Assembly: GCA_008828725.1 (NCBI GenBank) | Contig: MEHQ01003033.1 | Location: forward strand, 62,001 to 126,000 | DNA length: 64,000 bases | DNA from: Saccharina japonica | Taxonomy: Eukaryota > Sar > Phaeophyceae > Laminariales > Laminariaceae | Direction: 5' to 3' | Part shown: positions 1 through 9,765 of the stretch, piece after piece | How the letters are laid out: each line of letters opens with the position of its first letter | How positions within the stretch are numbered: position 1 is the first letter of the stretch | Translations under genes and position numbers: made by a program | Notes under the pieces: model-generated | The model's input: only the letters and a program-made list of their open reading frames with translations | The model's database searches: none | Told to the model about the DNA's origin: nothing

Positions 1-171
1 ATGATTTTGGAGGAGAATAAAAGTGCTGCCGAATGCGAAATCTAATGACCGACGTATACTCCGAAACATTGCTTGTCACAAAAATGAAAGTCTGACGAAT
101 TTGGGTTAAGAAGCTCGATCGTTCAGAAAACGATTCAGCCGAAAAGTGCTACCTCTACCGTAGCACGCGTC
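1..171 (+). repeat. Dispersed repeat, copy 1 (truncated by window start)
   Basis: This stretch is clearly similar to 49,168-49,337 on the same strand. Shared landmarks are AAAAGTGCTGCC, TTCGTCACAAAAATGAAAGT-like text, TTTGGGTTAAG and GATCGTTCAGAAAACGATT. The last of these is a small palindrome. A weaker relative lies at 11,637-11,690, just after the LTR element. No coding content or terminal repeats can be seen, so the class of the repeat is unknown. Confidence 0.75.
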
Positions 172-308
172 ATTAAAGGCTCATTAACCCGAAATCTTCG
201 GACTTTCATTCTTGAGTCGAAATAGTTTGAAGAGTATACATATACATATATCGATAGGTCATCAGATTGCTCATCGGTTAGGGCCCGTTTTAACGAAGAA
301 GAAAAAAA

Positions 309-464
309 TTCAATTTTGTTTTTTTTTTTATTCAAATCCGCTTTTCATTGGTCAACACAGGCACCAGCACCAAAGATTAGGGATCTTGGGGCATAAAAAT
401 TGGTGCTGGTGCGTGTGTTGACCAATGAAAAGCGAATTTTTATTTTTATTTTTTCCAAATTGAA
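309..464. repeat. Foldback element with about 64-bp arms
   Basis: The left arm (309-372) and right arm (401-464) are near-perfect reverse complements, including CATTGGTCAACACA and GCACCAGCACCA. A loop of roughly 28 bp separates them. The outer parts of the arms are T-rich and A-rich. The structure would form one long hairpin. It has no coding content and could be a MITE-like foldback element or an inverted duplication. Confidence 0.8.
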
Positions 465-532
465 TTTATTTTATACTCGTTAATACGGGCCCTTACGAGC
501 ACTTTTACTTTCCTCCTGAATTATTTTGTCGG

Positions 533-575
533 TGCTCAGAAAAAAGCATGGTGCACCTCTATCGTAGCATGCCTC
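533..575 (-). repeat. Short dispersed repeat fragment
   Basis: About 40 bp containing GGTGCACCTCTATCGTAGCA is the reverse complement of 49,081-49,122. Both sit within a few hundred bases of the related 1-171 and 49,168-49,337 repeats, but in different relative order. They are probably parts of one rearranged larger element. Confidence 0.6.
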
Positions 576-901
576 GGGGAAATGAGGAACACAGACAGGG
601 AGGAGGAAAACACAACTTTTAGCGACACCCCTCCGTCGTGTTTTCCGTTGTCCCGGCCACCGCCGGGTACAATGCTTCTGCGCTGCGTGCTCCGGTGCGA
701 TGAACACCTCGATCGCCCGTAGTCTAGAGCGGCAGCGAAATAGTTCGGAGGCGCTTTCGCGTACAATGTACCTGTGGTGGTACTCGAGGGGATAATTAAT
801 TAATTTAGCGAAAGAGGGAAAATAATATGGTAAGGAAATACCTGTAACGAACGCCATTGAAAAAACAAAATACATCGGATGGTATTTGTTTTCAGCCATC
901 C

Positions 902-978
902 GAGTGAGTGAGTGAGTGAGTGAGTGAGTGAGTGAGTGAGTGAGTGAGTGAATGAGTGAGTGAGTGAGTGAGTGAGTA
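902..978. repeat. GAGT tetranucleotide microsatellite
   Basis: About 19 uninterrupted GAGT units with one variant unit (AATG). It generates long spurious open frames on both strands, which were disregarded. Confidence 0.95.
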
Positions 979-1506
979 CTCTGTAGCTTTGCAGTCCTGA
1001 GCTGTTATGCCTTTCGCTTCGAGATATGCACCGCCACATGGTGGAAGTTTTTTGTTCCGCAGCACCAACAAAACCATAATAAAAAAATGTCCAACCAATC
1101 TTGAGTGGGGTTCAGAGCAACTCGGTCGGGTGGCCTAACGCGGTGGTAGTGAAAATGAGCCCCCCCCCCCCCCCCGCCGTAATATTGGCCTCAAAAATCG
1201 AAACTCCTGTACTGTAGTAGCACGGCTCTATACGGGTGGTGCCTTATAGGGGTGGTGCCTTACTTTATGAGCTCCCCACCTGAGGAGACTCAACACCTCA
1301 CCCGAAACACCATGCCTTAGAAAACGTTTTTGTTCGCGCAACACCTGACCTACAAGTATGTACCTGAGAGTATGCGATTGATCGAAGTATCCCACACACA
1401 GCTTGCGAAGACTAGTTTCGACGAAACTGTCGATTTCACAGCTAGCTGCTGTTGTTTTTACTTTTACAAATACGCAATCCCAACATAAATGCTTGATTAC
1501 ACACAG
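979..1506. other. Non-genic DNA before the LTR element
   Basis: No gene is visible. The stretch holds a run of 16 C at 1,160-1,175 and a small direct repeat of GGGTGGTGCCTTA around 1,235-1,263. The element's 5' LTR follows directly. Confidence 0.6.
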
Positions 1507-1794
1507 TGTTATGGTATTGCTGGAACGGTGTGGAAACGCCGGTAAATACCTGTGGTAACAGGTATAATGATCGTATTGGTAGTACTTGGAAGGCGTATCT
1601 TAGATGGAAACCAGGGGTTTCTAAGGCGAGGCAACTCGAGCCTTTAGCCTTTCAGTCTTTCATCGTGGGAAAAGGAATAAAGCTGTTATCCTTCTAGCTC
1701 TAAGCAAAAAACACACGTGAGTACCAACGAGTATCTGTTCAATTGGCAAACCTGGCAAGGGATACTCTGGTGTCCTATACCCTTCAACCTCACA
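1507..1794 (+). repeat. 5' LTR
   Basis: 288 bp beginning TGTTATGG and ending CCTCACA. It aligns along its whole length with 11,304-11,579. Shared blocks include TGTGGAAACGCCGG, CTTAGATGGAAACCAGG, CATCGTGGGAAAAGG, ACACACGTGAGTACCAACGA and GGCAAACCTGGCAAG. It has about 11 bp not present in the 3' copy. Confidence 0.92.
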
Positions 1795-1796
1795 AG

Positions 1797-1814
1797 TGGC
1801 GTCGTCGGCAGAAC
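1797..1814 (+). promoter_or_regulatory. Candidate tRNA primer-binding site
   Basis: TGGCGTCGTCGGCAGAAC begins two bases after the LTR end. TGG in this position is what a primer site complementary to a tRNA 3' CCA end looks like. The particular tRNA was not identified, so the call rests on position and the TGG start. Confidence 0.5.
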
Positions 1815-2646
1815 CTCGCCTTTGTTCCGGTGCGAGTTTGTATCTATCTGTCTCTCGGTTTTGGCCGCTTGCCTTTCTTTGGGTTTTTTTAAGCCGCGCA
1901 ACAGCTCACTCGTTCGGTCAAGCCCTCCGCGTCTAATATTATCGTACGGTGCGATGAAAACAGCCACGAAGGCATACGCTCCACCGAGTGTGTCCCCGGC
2001 TGGGAGTACCCCCTCTAAAAAAGTTTTGCACGAGCCATCACGCCTGACAAGCCTACGAACGCCCCCTTCACCACATTGATGGATTATTTCTTTGGACAGG
2101 TGTCTCGAGTACCTCGAAGGCGGAGCCACGGGCCCGCCAGCGTTCGCGCTCCTCCTGAGGCTGCTCAGCACCCACTTCGACTGCGCCGACACGGGAGCGA
2201 ACTACGCCAGGCTGTATAACTTTGGCGTGTCTAACAGGACCCCCTTCTGTGATTTAAGCCGGGAGTTTCGAGTGGTACTTTCAGCAGCGACAGGCGCTGA
2301 AGGTTTTTTGGCTCCTTGGGTAGAGGGGGTTGTGTAGGTGGTTCGAAAGGCGGTTAATGATGAGTACCCCGATTTGATGCTCACGCTGTACCCCGGCGTT
2401 TTGGCTAAGATGACGAGGCCGTTCGGCACTTTGGTTTCCATGCGGTCGGCATTTCAGACTCTTGGAAGTAACAAGACACCAGACATGAACGGCGAAAACT
2501 ATTTTTCTTCGCCTGCTTCTTCGACGGGCTCGCAGTCATCCGCGCCGTCAGGACCCCGGCTCGCCAGAAATGGGCGCGGCCAGGGCCGGACGCTTTCTCT
2601 CTCGTCTTCGTGGCAGACGGGTCGGGCAATAGTCCGATCATTGTGA
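1800..2646 (+). pseudogene. gag-like region with in-frame stops
   Basis: One reading frame runs from the LTR edge to a TGA at 2,644. It is broken only by TGA at 2,077-2,079 and TAG at 2,335-2,337. Around each stop the frame does not change, so these are point lesions or, less likely, readthrough sites. The predicted product is helical and contains a segment rich in L, F and A (2,092-2,330) followed by a proline-containing segment. That is the kind of composition seen in gypsy Gag capsids, but no diagnostic zinc knuckle is visible here. Position directly after the primer site and upstream of pol supports gag. Function in an intact relative would be assembly of the cytoplasmic virus-like particle. 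Confidence 0.6.
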
Positions 2647-4445
2647 ATGTCAGCCAATCCATCCCTGACTGCACAGACCCGTGGCATGACACGCCCTCCA
2701 ACTGCTGGCCCCTAGACGAACACCACTATGCCGAAGTTCGCGTGGTCTGCATGTCCACCCAAACCAAGGACCCTCCCCTTTGGAGGTGAAGCGGTCTGCT
2801 TTCGTCGACCGATCGCGCAGTCGCACTCAGCGAAAGCCGAGGCCTCTCTCTAAATTGCCACGAAGACGAACACTCATTCAAACAGTGCAGACACAACTTC
2901 ATGAACAAGAGCGTCATTTTGAAAAAAGACCTCGGACAGCTCGGGGATGGCGGTGCGGCGTACCGACGTTGGCAAGCACGCATGATACGATACAGCCGCG
3001 AGGAAAAACCCTCGCGCTCAAACAGATACAGCAACCAAACGAAAAACAACCGTCGCTCCGGTCACTCACGTGGGCAGCACCAAGGCCAAGGTCAGCACAA
3101 CAAACAAAGCGACGGCTACAACACACACGCGGCTACAGGTTACCAGCAGGCCGGTTCTGGCAACCACGTCGGTGCCTCGCCCTCGCCCGCCTCTTTCGCT
3201 GCTGCTCCCGCCGCTGGGATCTGCTACGGTGCCTCGCATAACTCTGGTGGAAACCCCAACAGACGCCAGCCAGGAACCTTCCGCACTGGCAACGGACGGG
3301 TCGATGGCGGTACGGCCCCTCCCGCACGTCCGCCGCCAGCATTGCCGGGAGAAAAACTATTGATTTTACAATATTTCCGCGTTCCAGGTTCGCCCAGCGC
3401 CCGGCCCTGGCCTGCCTCGATCGCCGCTCCTCCTGCTGAGCTTACGCCCAGCACGCTGTCCCGTTTGTCCGGTCGATGCAGCAACACAACCACACTTGCT
3501 TCTGCGGCGAGAACACAGGCTCCTCCGACGCCTGTTGCAGAATGTTCAAGGCGGCAAGCCCGCGACGGGAGCCTGCGCTTGGAACGCCGCTCCCCTCAGT
3601 CAGGACACGAGAGTCCGCGCTATAAGGACCGCTCCGCCGGCGACGGGAGCCCGCGCTTCGAACGCCGCTCCCCTCAGCCAAGGCATTAATCGGGCGATGG
3701 GAGCCTGCGCCTCGAGCGCCGCCCCATTCAGCCTTGGCAAGAGAGCCTGCACACCGTGCGCCACTCTCCTGGGCCACACGCCGCGCAGCACCAAGAGCGC
3801 TACGCCTGCGCGTCGCTCATTTCCTCGAGGGTGTCCCCCTCCTTCACCTCCCGACCATGCGGTGGCGGTCGGTTTGAGGTGCGGGAAGGCCAACACCGAA
3901 ACCCCGAGATCTCGTTTGAAGCTCGAATCGGCGTTTCCTAGTAACAACGGAGGCCGCTCCACCCTTTTTTCTGTCAAAGAGGAGCGGACACTATTTGCTA
4001 CCTCGTCCCCCTTCCCCGGCAGAGCTACAAGGAGGAAGCCCTCTCCGGTGGGAACTTTGCCACCCACCCGAGCCCCGTCCTTGAAAGTCGTCTACTGGGT
4101 CTGCAGGCCCTCTTTCGTCTTCACGCAGGCTGCCCGCGTGTGCAGCGCTCCGTCGGTTGCATTGCAGCAGGAACAACCCGTCACTGCCCGACAAGCCAGT
4201 GGTGACTCCATGGCCTCTGGTCAAGCCCGCCGGACAGCATACCCGGTAAATCTGGACAATCGCAGCTCTCGTCAAGCAGAACGGGCTCTGAGCCCCCTGC
4301 CCCCCTTGACCCAAGCCAGAGACCATCGGGCGTACTAAGATAACCTTCTAGCCATGTTTCGCCTATGATACGAGCGACGGTGACGCCGACACAGTATACG
4401 TGGGATCGGACCCGTCTCGTGCACCAGGGGCGCAGTGTTCTCAGA
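2647..4445 (+). pseudogene. Pro/Ser/Arg-rich gag-to-pol region with internal repeats
   Basis: No single frame survives. Pieces in all three + frames are rich in Pro, Ser, Arg and Ala, which suggests a basic nucleic-acid-binding tail of Gag. A tandem repeat of about 45-75 bp occurs three times between 3,565 and 3,740 (core CGACGGGAGCCTGCGCTTG, reading as a GSLRLERRSPQ-like peptide in one frame). The first clean frame to the right opens after a TAA at 4,446. No Cys-His zinc knuckle was recognised with confidence. Confidence 0.5.
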
Positions 4446-4448
4446 TAA

Positions 4449-5010
4449 GTATACTGCCACCCCCCCGCCCCCAATTCCGCAACTGCAGCCACTGGAGGCT
4501 CGGCACCGTCGGTCTTTGACCCTACTCTCGAGTATTCAACAGAGCGGGCGGGGTTGTTCTGGCAGCCCCCCTTCTATTTTTCACAGTGGCCCCCCTCGTC
4601 ATTTATCGTTGACGAGGTCTCGTATTCCTGCGCGCAGCAGTATATGATGGCTGAAAAGGTTCGCCTTTTCTACTACCACGGCGCAGCAGATCGAATTATG
4701 CCCTCGCCAGACCCACGCGAGCACAAACGCATCGGTCGAGGCGTGCGTAACTTCGACTGCACTATCTGGGACCGCGTTCGGGAAGACGCCGTCCTTGCTG
4801 GCACTTTTGCCAAGTTCACACAGAACCCGGCCATGAAGAAGTATCTTTGGAGCACTGGCACCAAACGTTTGGCTGGAGCCAGCCCTTTTGACCCCGTGTG
4901 GGGAATCGGTCCCCGGGTAGACGAACCCGAGGCCCAAGATCCCTGTCGGTGGCAAGGAAAACATTTTTTGGGAAAACTCTTTCCACCGTTCGCGACACCA
5001 TTTGCGCTAA
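4449..5010 (+). CDS. NADAR (YbiA-like, DUF1768) domain embedded in the retroelement polyprotein
   Basis: The frame open from 4,449 to 5,438 encodes a NADAR domain at about 4,545-5,000. Family landmarks appear in order: an aromatic/proline start with FSQWPPSSF and IVD; SYSCAQQYMMAEKVRLF; MPSPDPREHKRIGRGV; NFDCTIWDRVREDAV; GTFAKFTQNPAMKKYL; then a SPFDPVWGIG signature; and a final GKHFLGKLF. NADAR proteins act on ADP-ribosyl compounds: YbiA acts in riboflavin-precursor turnover, and other members remove ADP-ribose from guanine in DNA. The position that is usually Glu before QYMMA is Gln here (codon 4,635), one base from GAG. The domain has no stop or frameshift across about 150 residues, unlike most of the element. 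It lies between gag and protease in the same frame as the protease active site, so it would be made as part of the polyprotein. Confidence 0.88.
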
Positions 5011-5189
5011 GCGAGGCCGGGTTGGCACACCTCGCCTCCTCTCATCAATTTTGTACTCCCACCTCGAATGACGGAATTCATGAGATTTCCCCAGCGCCGC
5101 CTTGCCCGTTGACGATGGCCCGCGCGCGCCCAGGTCCTCCTTCGGGGTTTTCGATATTTTTTTATCACGCGCCAGTTGATCGCAGCTCC

Positions 5190-5780
5190 GAGGTATTAGC
5201 CGTCGTACCTGGTGTTGATCCCTCCCTCGCGCTGTCAGAACAAGGCCCCTGCCTCGTCGGGGGGCCCATTACCCTCGACGACGCTTATTCTACCACCAAA
5301 ATCGCGATTGACAGCGGAACTGGCGCTCTTGCACCTTTCGGTTGCGTCGCGCTCCTCGACACTGACTCCCCACAGACTTTCATCAGGTGCGATGTGCTAG
5401 ACCGCACACTTTGCGTTGGGTTGACATCCTCCGCGTGAGAGCAGAAATGCGCCCCTCGGTCTTGGAGGGGGGTTGGCGCATCGGCCCCCCTTCAAACTTC
5501 GACGACCATACGCCTGAGAGTCCAATTTGTCCAAGCAAACTAGCCTACGTGCTCCCTCGTCTGTTGGGTCTGTGTGGTTCCCCCTTCGATGATGGAGCAC
5601 GCAGTGTTACTGTGCCGCGACAGCTGGATGCGTTTTGATAGCCGCTCCTACCGCTCTTTGCCGCCTCGAGCGTCGGATCACCGATCCTTTGGCGAGCTGG
5701 AGGTAGTATACCACGCCTCGACAGGCGTGCCGGCTTACGCCATCGACCCCGTCGCTCCGGGTGAAGTTCTCACCTACGCT
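5190..5780 (+). pseudogene. Aspartic protease (retropepsin-like), broken
   Basis: In the NADAR frame, residues encoded at 5,340-5,385 read CVALLDTDSPQTFI. This matches the retropepsin active-site loop with hydrophobic residues before D-T-G-S/A. The Gly of DTG is Asp here (codon 5,364), which should abolish activity. The frame stops at 5,436-5,438. Downstream, 5,574 onward reopens in the same frame with a segment typical of the protease C-terminal part in this element family (VLLCRDSWMRF...RSYRSLPPR). Retropepsins cleave Gag-Pol polyproteins inside particles. Confidence 0.7.
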
Positions 5781-7090
5781 ACGAGGGCGCTGCGGGCGTC
5801 ACTCTGTCCGACGAGCCACCGATACTTACGGTCAACTTGGTGCGCAGCAATGGCTCCCCGGCGCTCACCGGACGCTGTCTGGTCGATATGGTGTCCCAGC
5901 CTGATTTTTTCTCAGTTGAGGAGCACTTCGTCGCCTCCGGGCGACAGGTCCTTCCCCTCGATGGAGTTGCGAATCTCTCGAGCCTGGCGACCTCCTCAGA
6001 GTCGCCCACGCCCCACCTATAAGCGTCCCTTTGGACGCTCTGCAGCACGAGCACCGAGCCCCCGAGCCCTTCCCCGCGTACCTGAGGTGTTTCCGGCCTC
6101 TGCTATTACGGCGTCACCCCTCGCAGCGGCGGCAACCCCGGCCTTGCCCTCGCCGGCCTTGCTTGAGCGCTTAACCCCAGAGCAGCGCTCTTCGTTCCTG
6201 CGCCTCTGGGTGCGCCTCCCGCGGCATCTGCGAGCGGTGTCGTTTGATCTCCACGGCCCAGACTGGACCCCTGCAGCCATCGAGCAGCTGAGGGGTGTTA
6301 TTTGCGAATTCCCTGACGTTTTTTGCAAGGCCAAGACGGATTTTGGTCCCTTCTCCTTGATGCCTTTCGCGATTTCGGTCCCAGAACGTAGCGCGCCTGT
6401 CACGTCCCGGCCGTACCGCAAACACCCCATCATGGCCAAGAAAGTGGAAGCCACTCTGAACCAGTACCTTGATGAAAGTCTGATCCAGCACTCGACTTCT
6501 CCATATTCGAGCTCGCTGGTGGTCATGCCTAAGAAGTCTGGAGGTGTTCGGATCACCGTCAACTACAAAAAGCTCAATCGAATCAGCAGCCAAGGCCGGC
6601 TGCCCATTCCCCGCGTGGATCACGTCCTCGACGCCTTGGGAAAAGGCCGGGTGTTTTTACTGTTTGACTTGGTTTCTTCGTTCCACCGGATTACCGCACA
6701 CAAGGATTCCGTTCCTCTCACGGCTTTTTGCACTCCCACGGGCCTCTATGAGTGGCTCATCATGCCCCAAGGCAGCGGTACTTCGCCCGGCTGGTTCGTC
6801 AAAGTGATCAACGAAGCTTTAAAGAGATTGAAACAGGTGGCGGCCTACCTCGACGACGTGATCAATTTCGACTCTGATCCGGTGGCCCACGTCAAGACGA
6901 TACTTGCTCTCTTCGAGCGGCTGCGCAAGCATAACCTCACGTTCTCCCTATCGAAGACTCACCTGGACGCCTCGGATGCCGATTTTCTGGGCCACTCTAT
7001 TTCGCCCGCGGGCGTGCGTCCTAACGCTGAAAAAGTATCAGATTTGGCGAAAAGGCCCCATGCCCCGGAATATCAAGCGGGTCCGCGCCC
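5781..7090 (+). pseudogene. Reverse transcriptase
   Basis: A frame open from 5,574 to 7,130 contains a gypsy-type reverse transcriptase at about 6,390-7,060. Visible motifs are PYSSSLVVMPKKSGGVRITV, the first catalytic Asp in FDLVSSFHRI (Asp codon 6,666), TAFCTPTGLYEWLIMPQG, and the YLDD box at 6,846-6,857 that supplies the other two Asp residues. The FLGH motif follows at about 6,987. All three catalytic Asp residues are intact. The frame shifts by one base near 7,060-7,080: the thumb-side motif continues in another frame from about 7,075. An upstream stretch (5,837-6,022) is also best read in another frame, so at least two frameshifts flank the domain. The enzyme copies element RNA into DNA. 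Confidence 0.93.
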
Positions 7091-7640
7091 TGATGGGTGG
7101 GATAGGATACTATTGCAAATTCCTGCGTGACCTGTCAAAGCGAACCCGTCCTATCACCGCCCTTCTTTCGCAGGGGGTCAAGTTCGTCTTCACACCGCCG
7201 ATGGAGGTCATCGTGCGCGAGCTTCTCGCCGAACTCGCCGCTTCATCCATTTTGATATTCCTCGACTGGGAGGCTGTAGCCGACCACTCGCTCCCCATTC
7301 ACGTGTACTGCGGCGCCTGCATCGACGGTGTTGGTGCCGCCCTCGAACAGGAACAGCCCGACGGCTCGGTGCGACCCACTGCCTACATCAGTCGGGGTAC
7401 CCTTGATTCCAAGATGCACTGGACACCGCTGGATTTGGAAGCTAGCAGCATAGTCTGGGCCATCAAGCGACTCCGAGGCTGCCTTCGGGATACAAATATC
7501 CGCAAATTTTCGGATCACAAGGCGCTCGAGAGCATAGGCGAAGTAGGAGACCATAACCCGCGCGTCCAGTGATGGCTTGAGTTTCTCGCCGCGTTCGAAT
7601 GCACACCCAAGTACCGCTAGGGCAGCGCCAACGGAAATGC
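7075..7640 (+). pseudogene. Reverse transcriptase connection and RNase H
   Basis: The frame 6,904-7,572 carries the end of reverse transcriptase (NIKRVRALMGGIGYYCKFL) and an RT-RNase H domain. The first catalytic position reads HVYCGACIDGVGAAL, with Gly at 7,312 where family members have Asp. Further motifs are LDLEASSIVWA and FSDHKALESIG. A TGA at 7,570-7,572 interrupts the frame, but the same frame continues with WLEFLAAFE and, after a TAG at 7,618-7,620, NADLLSRLPEP. The product would degrade RNA in RNA:DNA hybrids, but the Asp loss and two stops make this copy inactive. Confidence 0.88.
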
Positions 7641-8620
7641 TGACCTTCTATCCCGCTTGCCAGAGCCCGCCGCGGGACACGACCGTAGTGGATCTGGCAG
7701 CCTCACCCCTGCCGATGACGATGATATCTTCCACATCTGAGCCTGCGGACTCGTCACCCGTTCTTCCCTAACCCCTGGTGTCGGCTCGGGTGGGCTGGTG
7801 CCGGGACTCGATAGTGCGGTTTTGGGTGGGCTCCCTTTCACCTCTTCGGATTTTCCAATTTTTCGCGCACACGGGCAACGTATAAGGATTGGCGACATTT
7901 CTGCTCCTTCGGGGAGATTCGTCGCCCGTGCATTTACTTCCGTCGCCACCATCGATCGCCGCCCTGGCCGTGGGGAAAGTTCACTTCCCGCCAACACCGC
8001 TTTCGTTTCGGTCTTAGCCGTACCCTCAGAGGGCGACAAGGGCCCTGCAGAAGCCGTCGCTGCTGCGACAACTGTCGCCAAGCTTATCCCTCTTCTGACG
8101 AGCACTTCACAAGGAGAAGATTCCGCCGCGATCACAGACCCGGCCGCGTCCGCTCCTTTGCCGCCTGAAAACCCGGCGCCTCTGACTGTTTTTCCCCCCT
8201 AAGGTCGCATCTCCACCCGGACGCGCCCAAGAACAGCCGCTGCCACTGGCATCGTACTGCCTGCTGTTGATTATGGTTTCGGGCCCGGCGGGGCCCCTCG
8301 ACCCCTCGGTTGGCGTGCTACCACCCCGCCGCGAGTCCCTCGGCCACGAACGCCCCCGGCCGTCGTTGTGACCCCTGCTCCTACCGCCTCGCCTGTCCCG
8401 ATGGTACCCATTCCGTCCGACCGGGACCGCGCTGAGCCTGTGGGGACTCCTCTTTTAAAGACTTCCGACGCCGATTGGCGTACCGTCCGTCACAGCAACC
8501 GACCTGGATATCCTTGGCGCAGCTACTGAACTACAGTTCGGGGATTCCGCAGCGCGCTACTCGCACGCCGACTGGGCGTGGGAGCAACAGGCCAAGCCCG
8601 CGTGCAACGCCGCTATACGC
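7641..8620 (+). pseudogene. Pol linker between RNase H and integrase
   Basis: Proline-, alanine- and threonine-rich sequence without a recognisable domain, open at 7,798-8,202 and in pieces afterward. It lies between RNase H and integrase, where related elements have a variable linker. It is too degenerate for any functional call. Confidence 0.5.
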
Positions 8621-9765
8621 TACATGATTATTGGCCGGCCAGAGTCCTTGCCAGACGACATGTTGTCGTGCTTTCCCTCACACCAGCGCCCTTCCTTCTC
8701 GGAGGCTCAGGAGCTGGCTGGCATAGAACAACTACACACCACCGAATACGGCATCGTCCTGCTCGTCCGACGGTCATCCCCACCCTTAGCAGCTGATCCA
8801 TCGCGCTCGGTGGGCCGCGGGGCTTATTTATTGAACAACGAGCCCCTTTACATTTGCATGCCGCTGCTCATACGCCCCTAGGTCACGCAGGCTTGACATT
8901 CCACAGCTTCCTGCCACCTGGGGACGGCACGCACCCGGCGCAAGCTCGAACGTTTCTACTGGTGGATCGATATGTGCATCTGCACCAGGTGGTGGCTACG
9001 CCACTGCTTGAAGTGCCAAGCACGAAAACTCTCACAGCTGACCGTCCGGTGGCCCGTCATATCGATGCCCCTGTCGGAAGGACCCGGCATCGCTGTCAGC
9101 GTCGATTACTTCTACCCTCTACCGACCACGCCCCGAGGAAACACCTACATGTTGCTCTTAACTGGCTGTTTCAGTCGCCGCGTCAACATGTTCGCAGTCA
9201 CCGCAGCTGAGTTCACCGCTGAAGGCACGGCTAACATTCTCATCAACAATCCCTTTGGGGATGGCCCCGGAGCATACTCTCGGACAACGGTCTCCAGTTT
9301 TGCTCAAAGCTTTCGCAAGTCGTCTACGTATCAGCTTCTCGGGGTTCGGATAATCGCCACCAGCTCCTACCACCCAAAAGGCAACGGTGGCATGGAACGT
9401 GTCACCCACACGATGGCCCAGATGCTGGCGATGGTCGTCAACGAGCTCCAGAACAATTGGGATGAACAGCCCCCCCTCGTTGAATGTGTGTACAACAAGT
9501 CGGTCAACGCCGCCACGAGTTTGGTTCCCAACGAGGTTCACATGGGTCGGCTTCCTCGCCTTCCTCTCACGCTTTTCGAACGCGCTCGAATCGCCGGCCA
9601 CCAGAGTTTGGCCCGCGACCACCTACTGCGACTTGGCGACGGACCGCCAGTGCGCGTATGATATCGTTCGCGAACACCGCTCCCTCACAGTTGCTCGTGT
9701 GAACCGGCGCAACTCCGCCCTCGCCGACGCACTGTGTCCGTCCGGTCCCCAAATTCGTTGTTAGC
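8621..9765 (+). pseudogene. Integrase, frameshifted across the catalytic core
   Basis: One frame carries the zinc-binding N-terminal region (8,930-9,020; RFYWWIDM then HCLKCQAR with its CxxC pair) and the start of the catalytic core with the first Asp in VSVDYF. TAG at 8,879 and TGA at 8,894 interrupt it upstream. The second catalytic Asp lies in LSDNGLQF at 9,277-9,300, but in a different frame, so an indel has hit the core. The third catalytic residue is in SSYHPKGNGGMERV, back in the first frame, with the Glu intact. The frame ends at 9,661. Integrase inserts the element DNA into the genome. Confidence 0.9.

Noticed and set aside
480..1098. Overlapping frames on the - strand with THSLTHSL repeats
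   Set aside because: These are translations of the GAGT microsatellite.
1500..1510. Target-site duplication of the LTR element
   Set aside because: The bases before the 5' LTR (ACACAG) and after the 3' LTR (ACCGTA) do not match, so no duplication is claimed.
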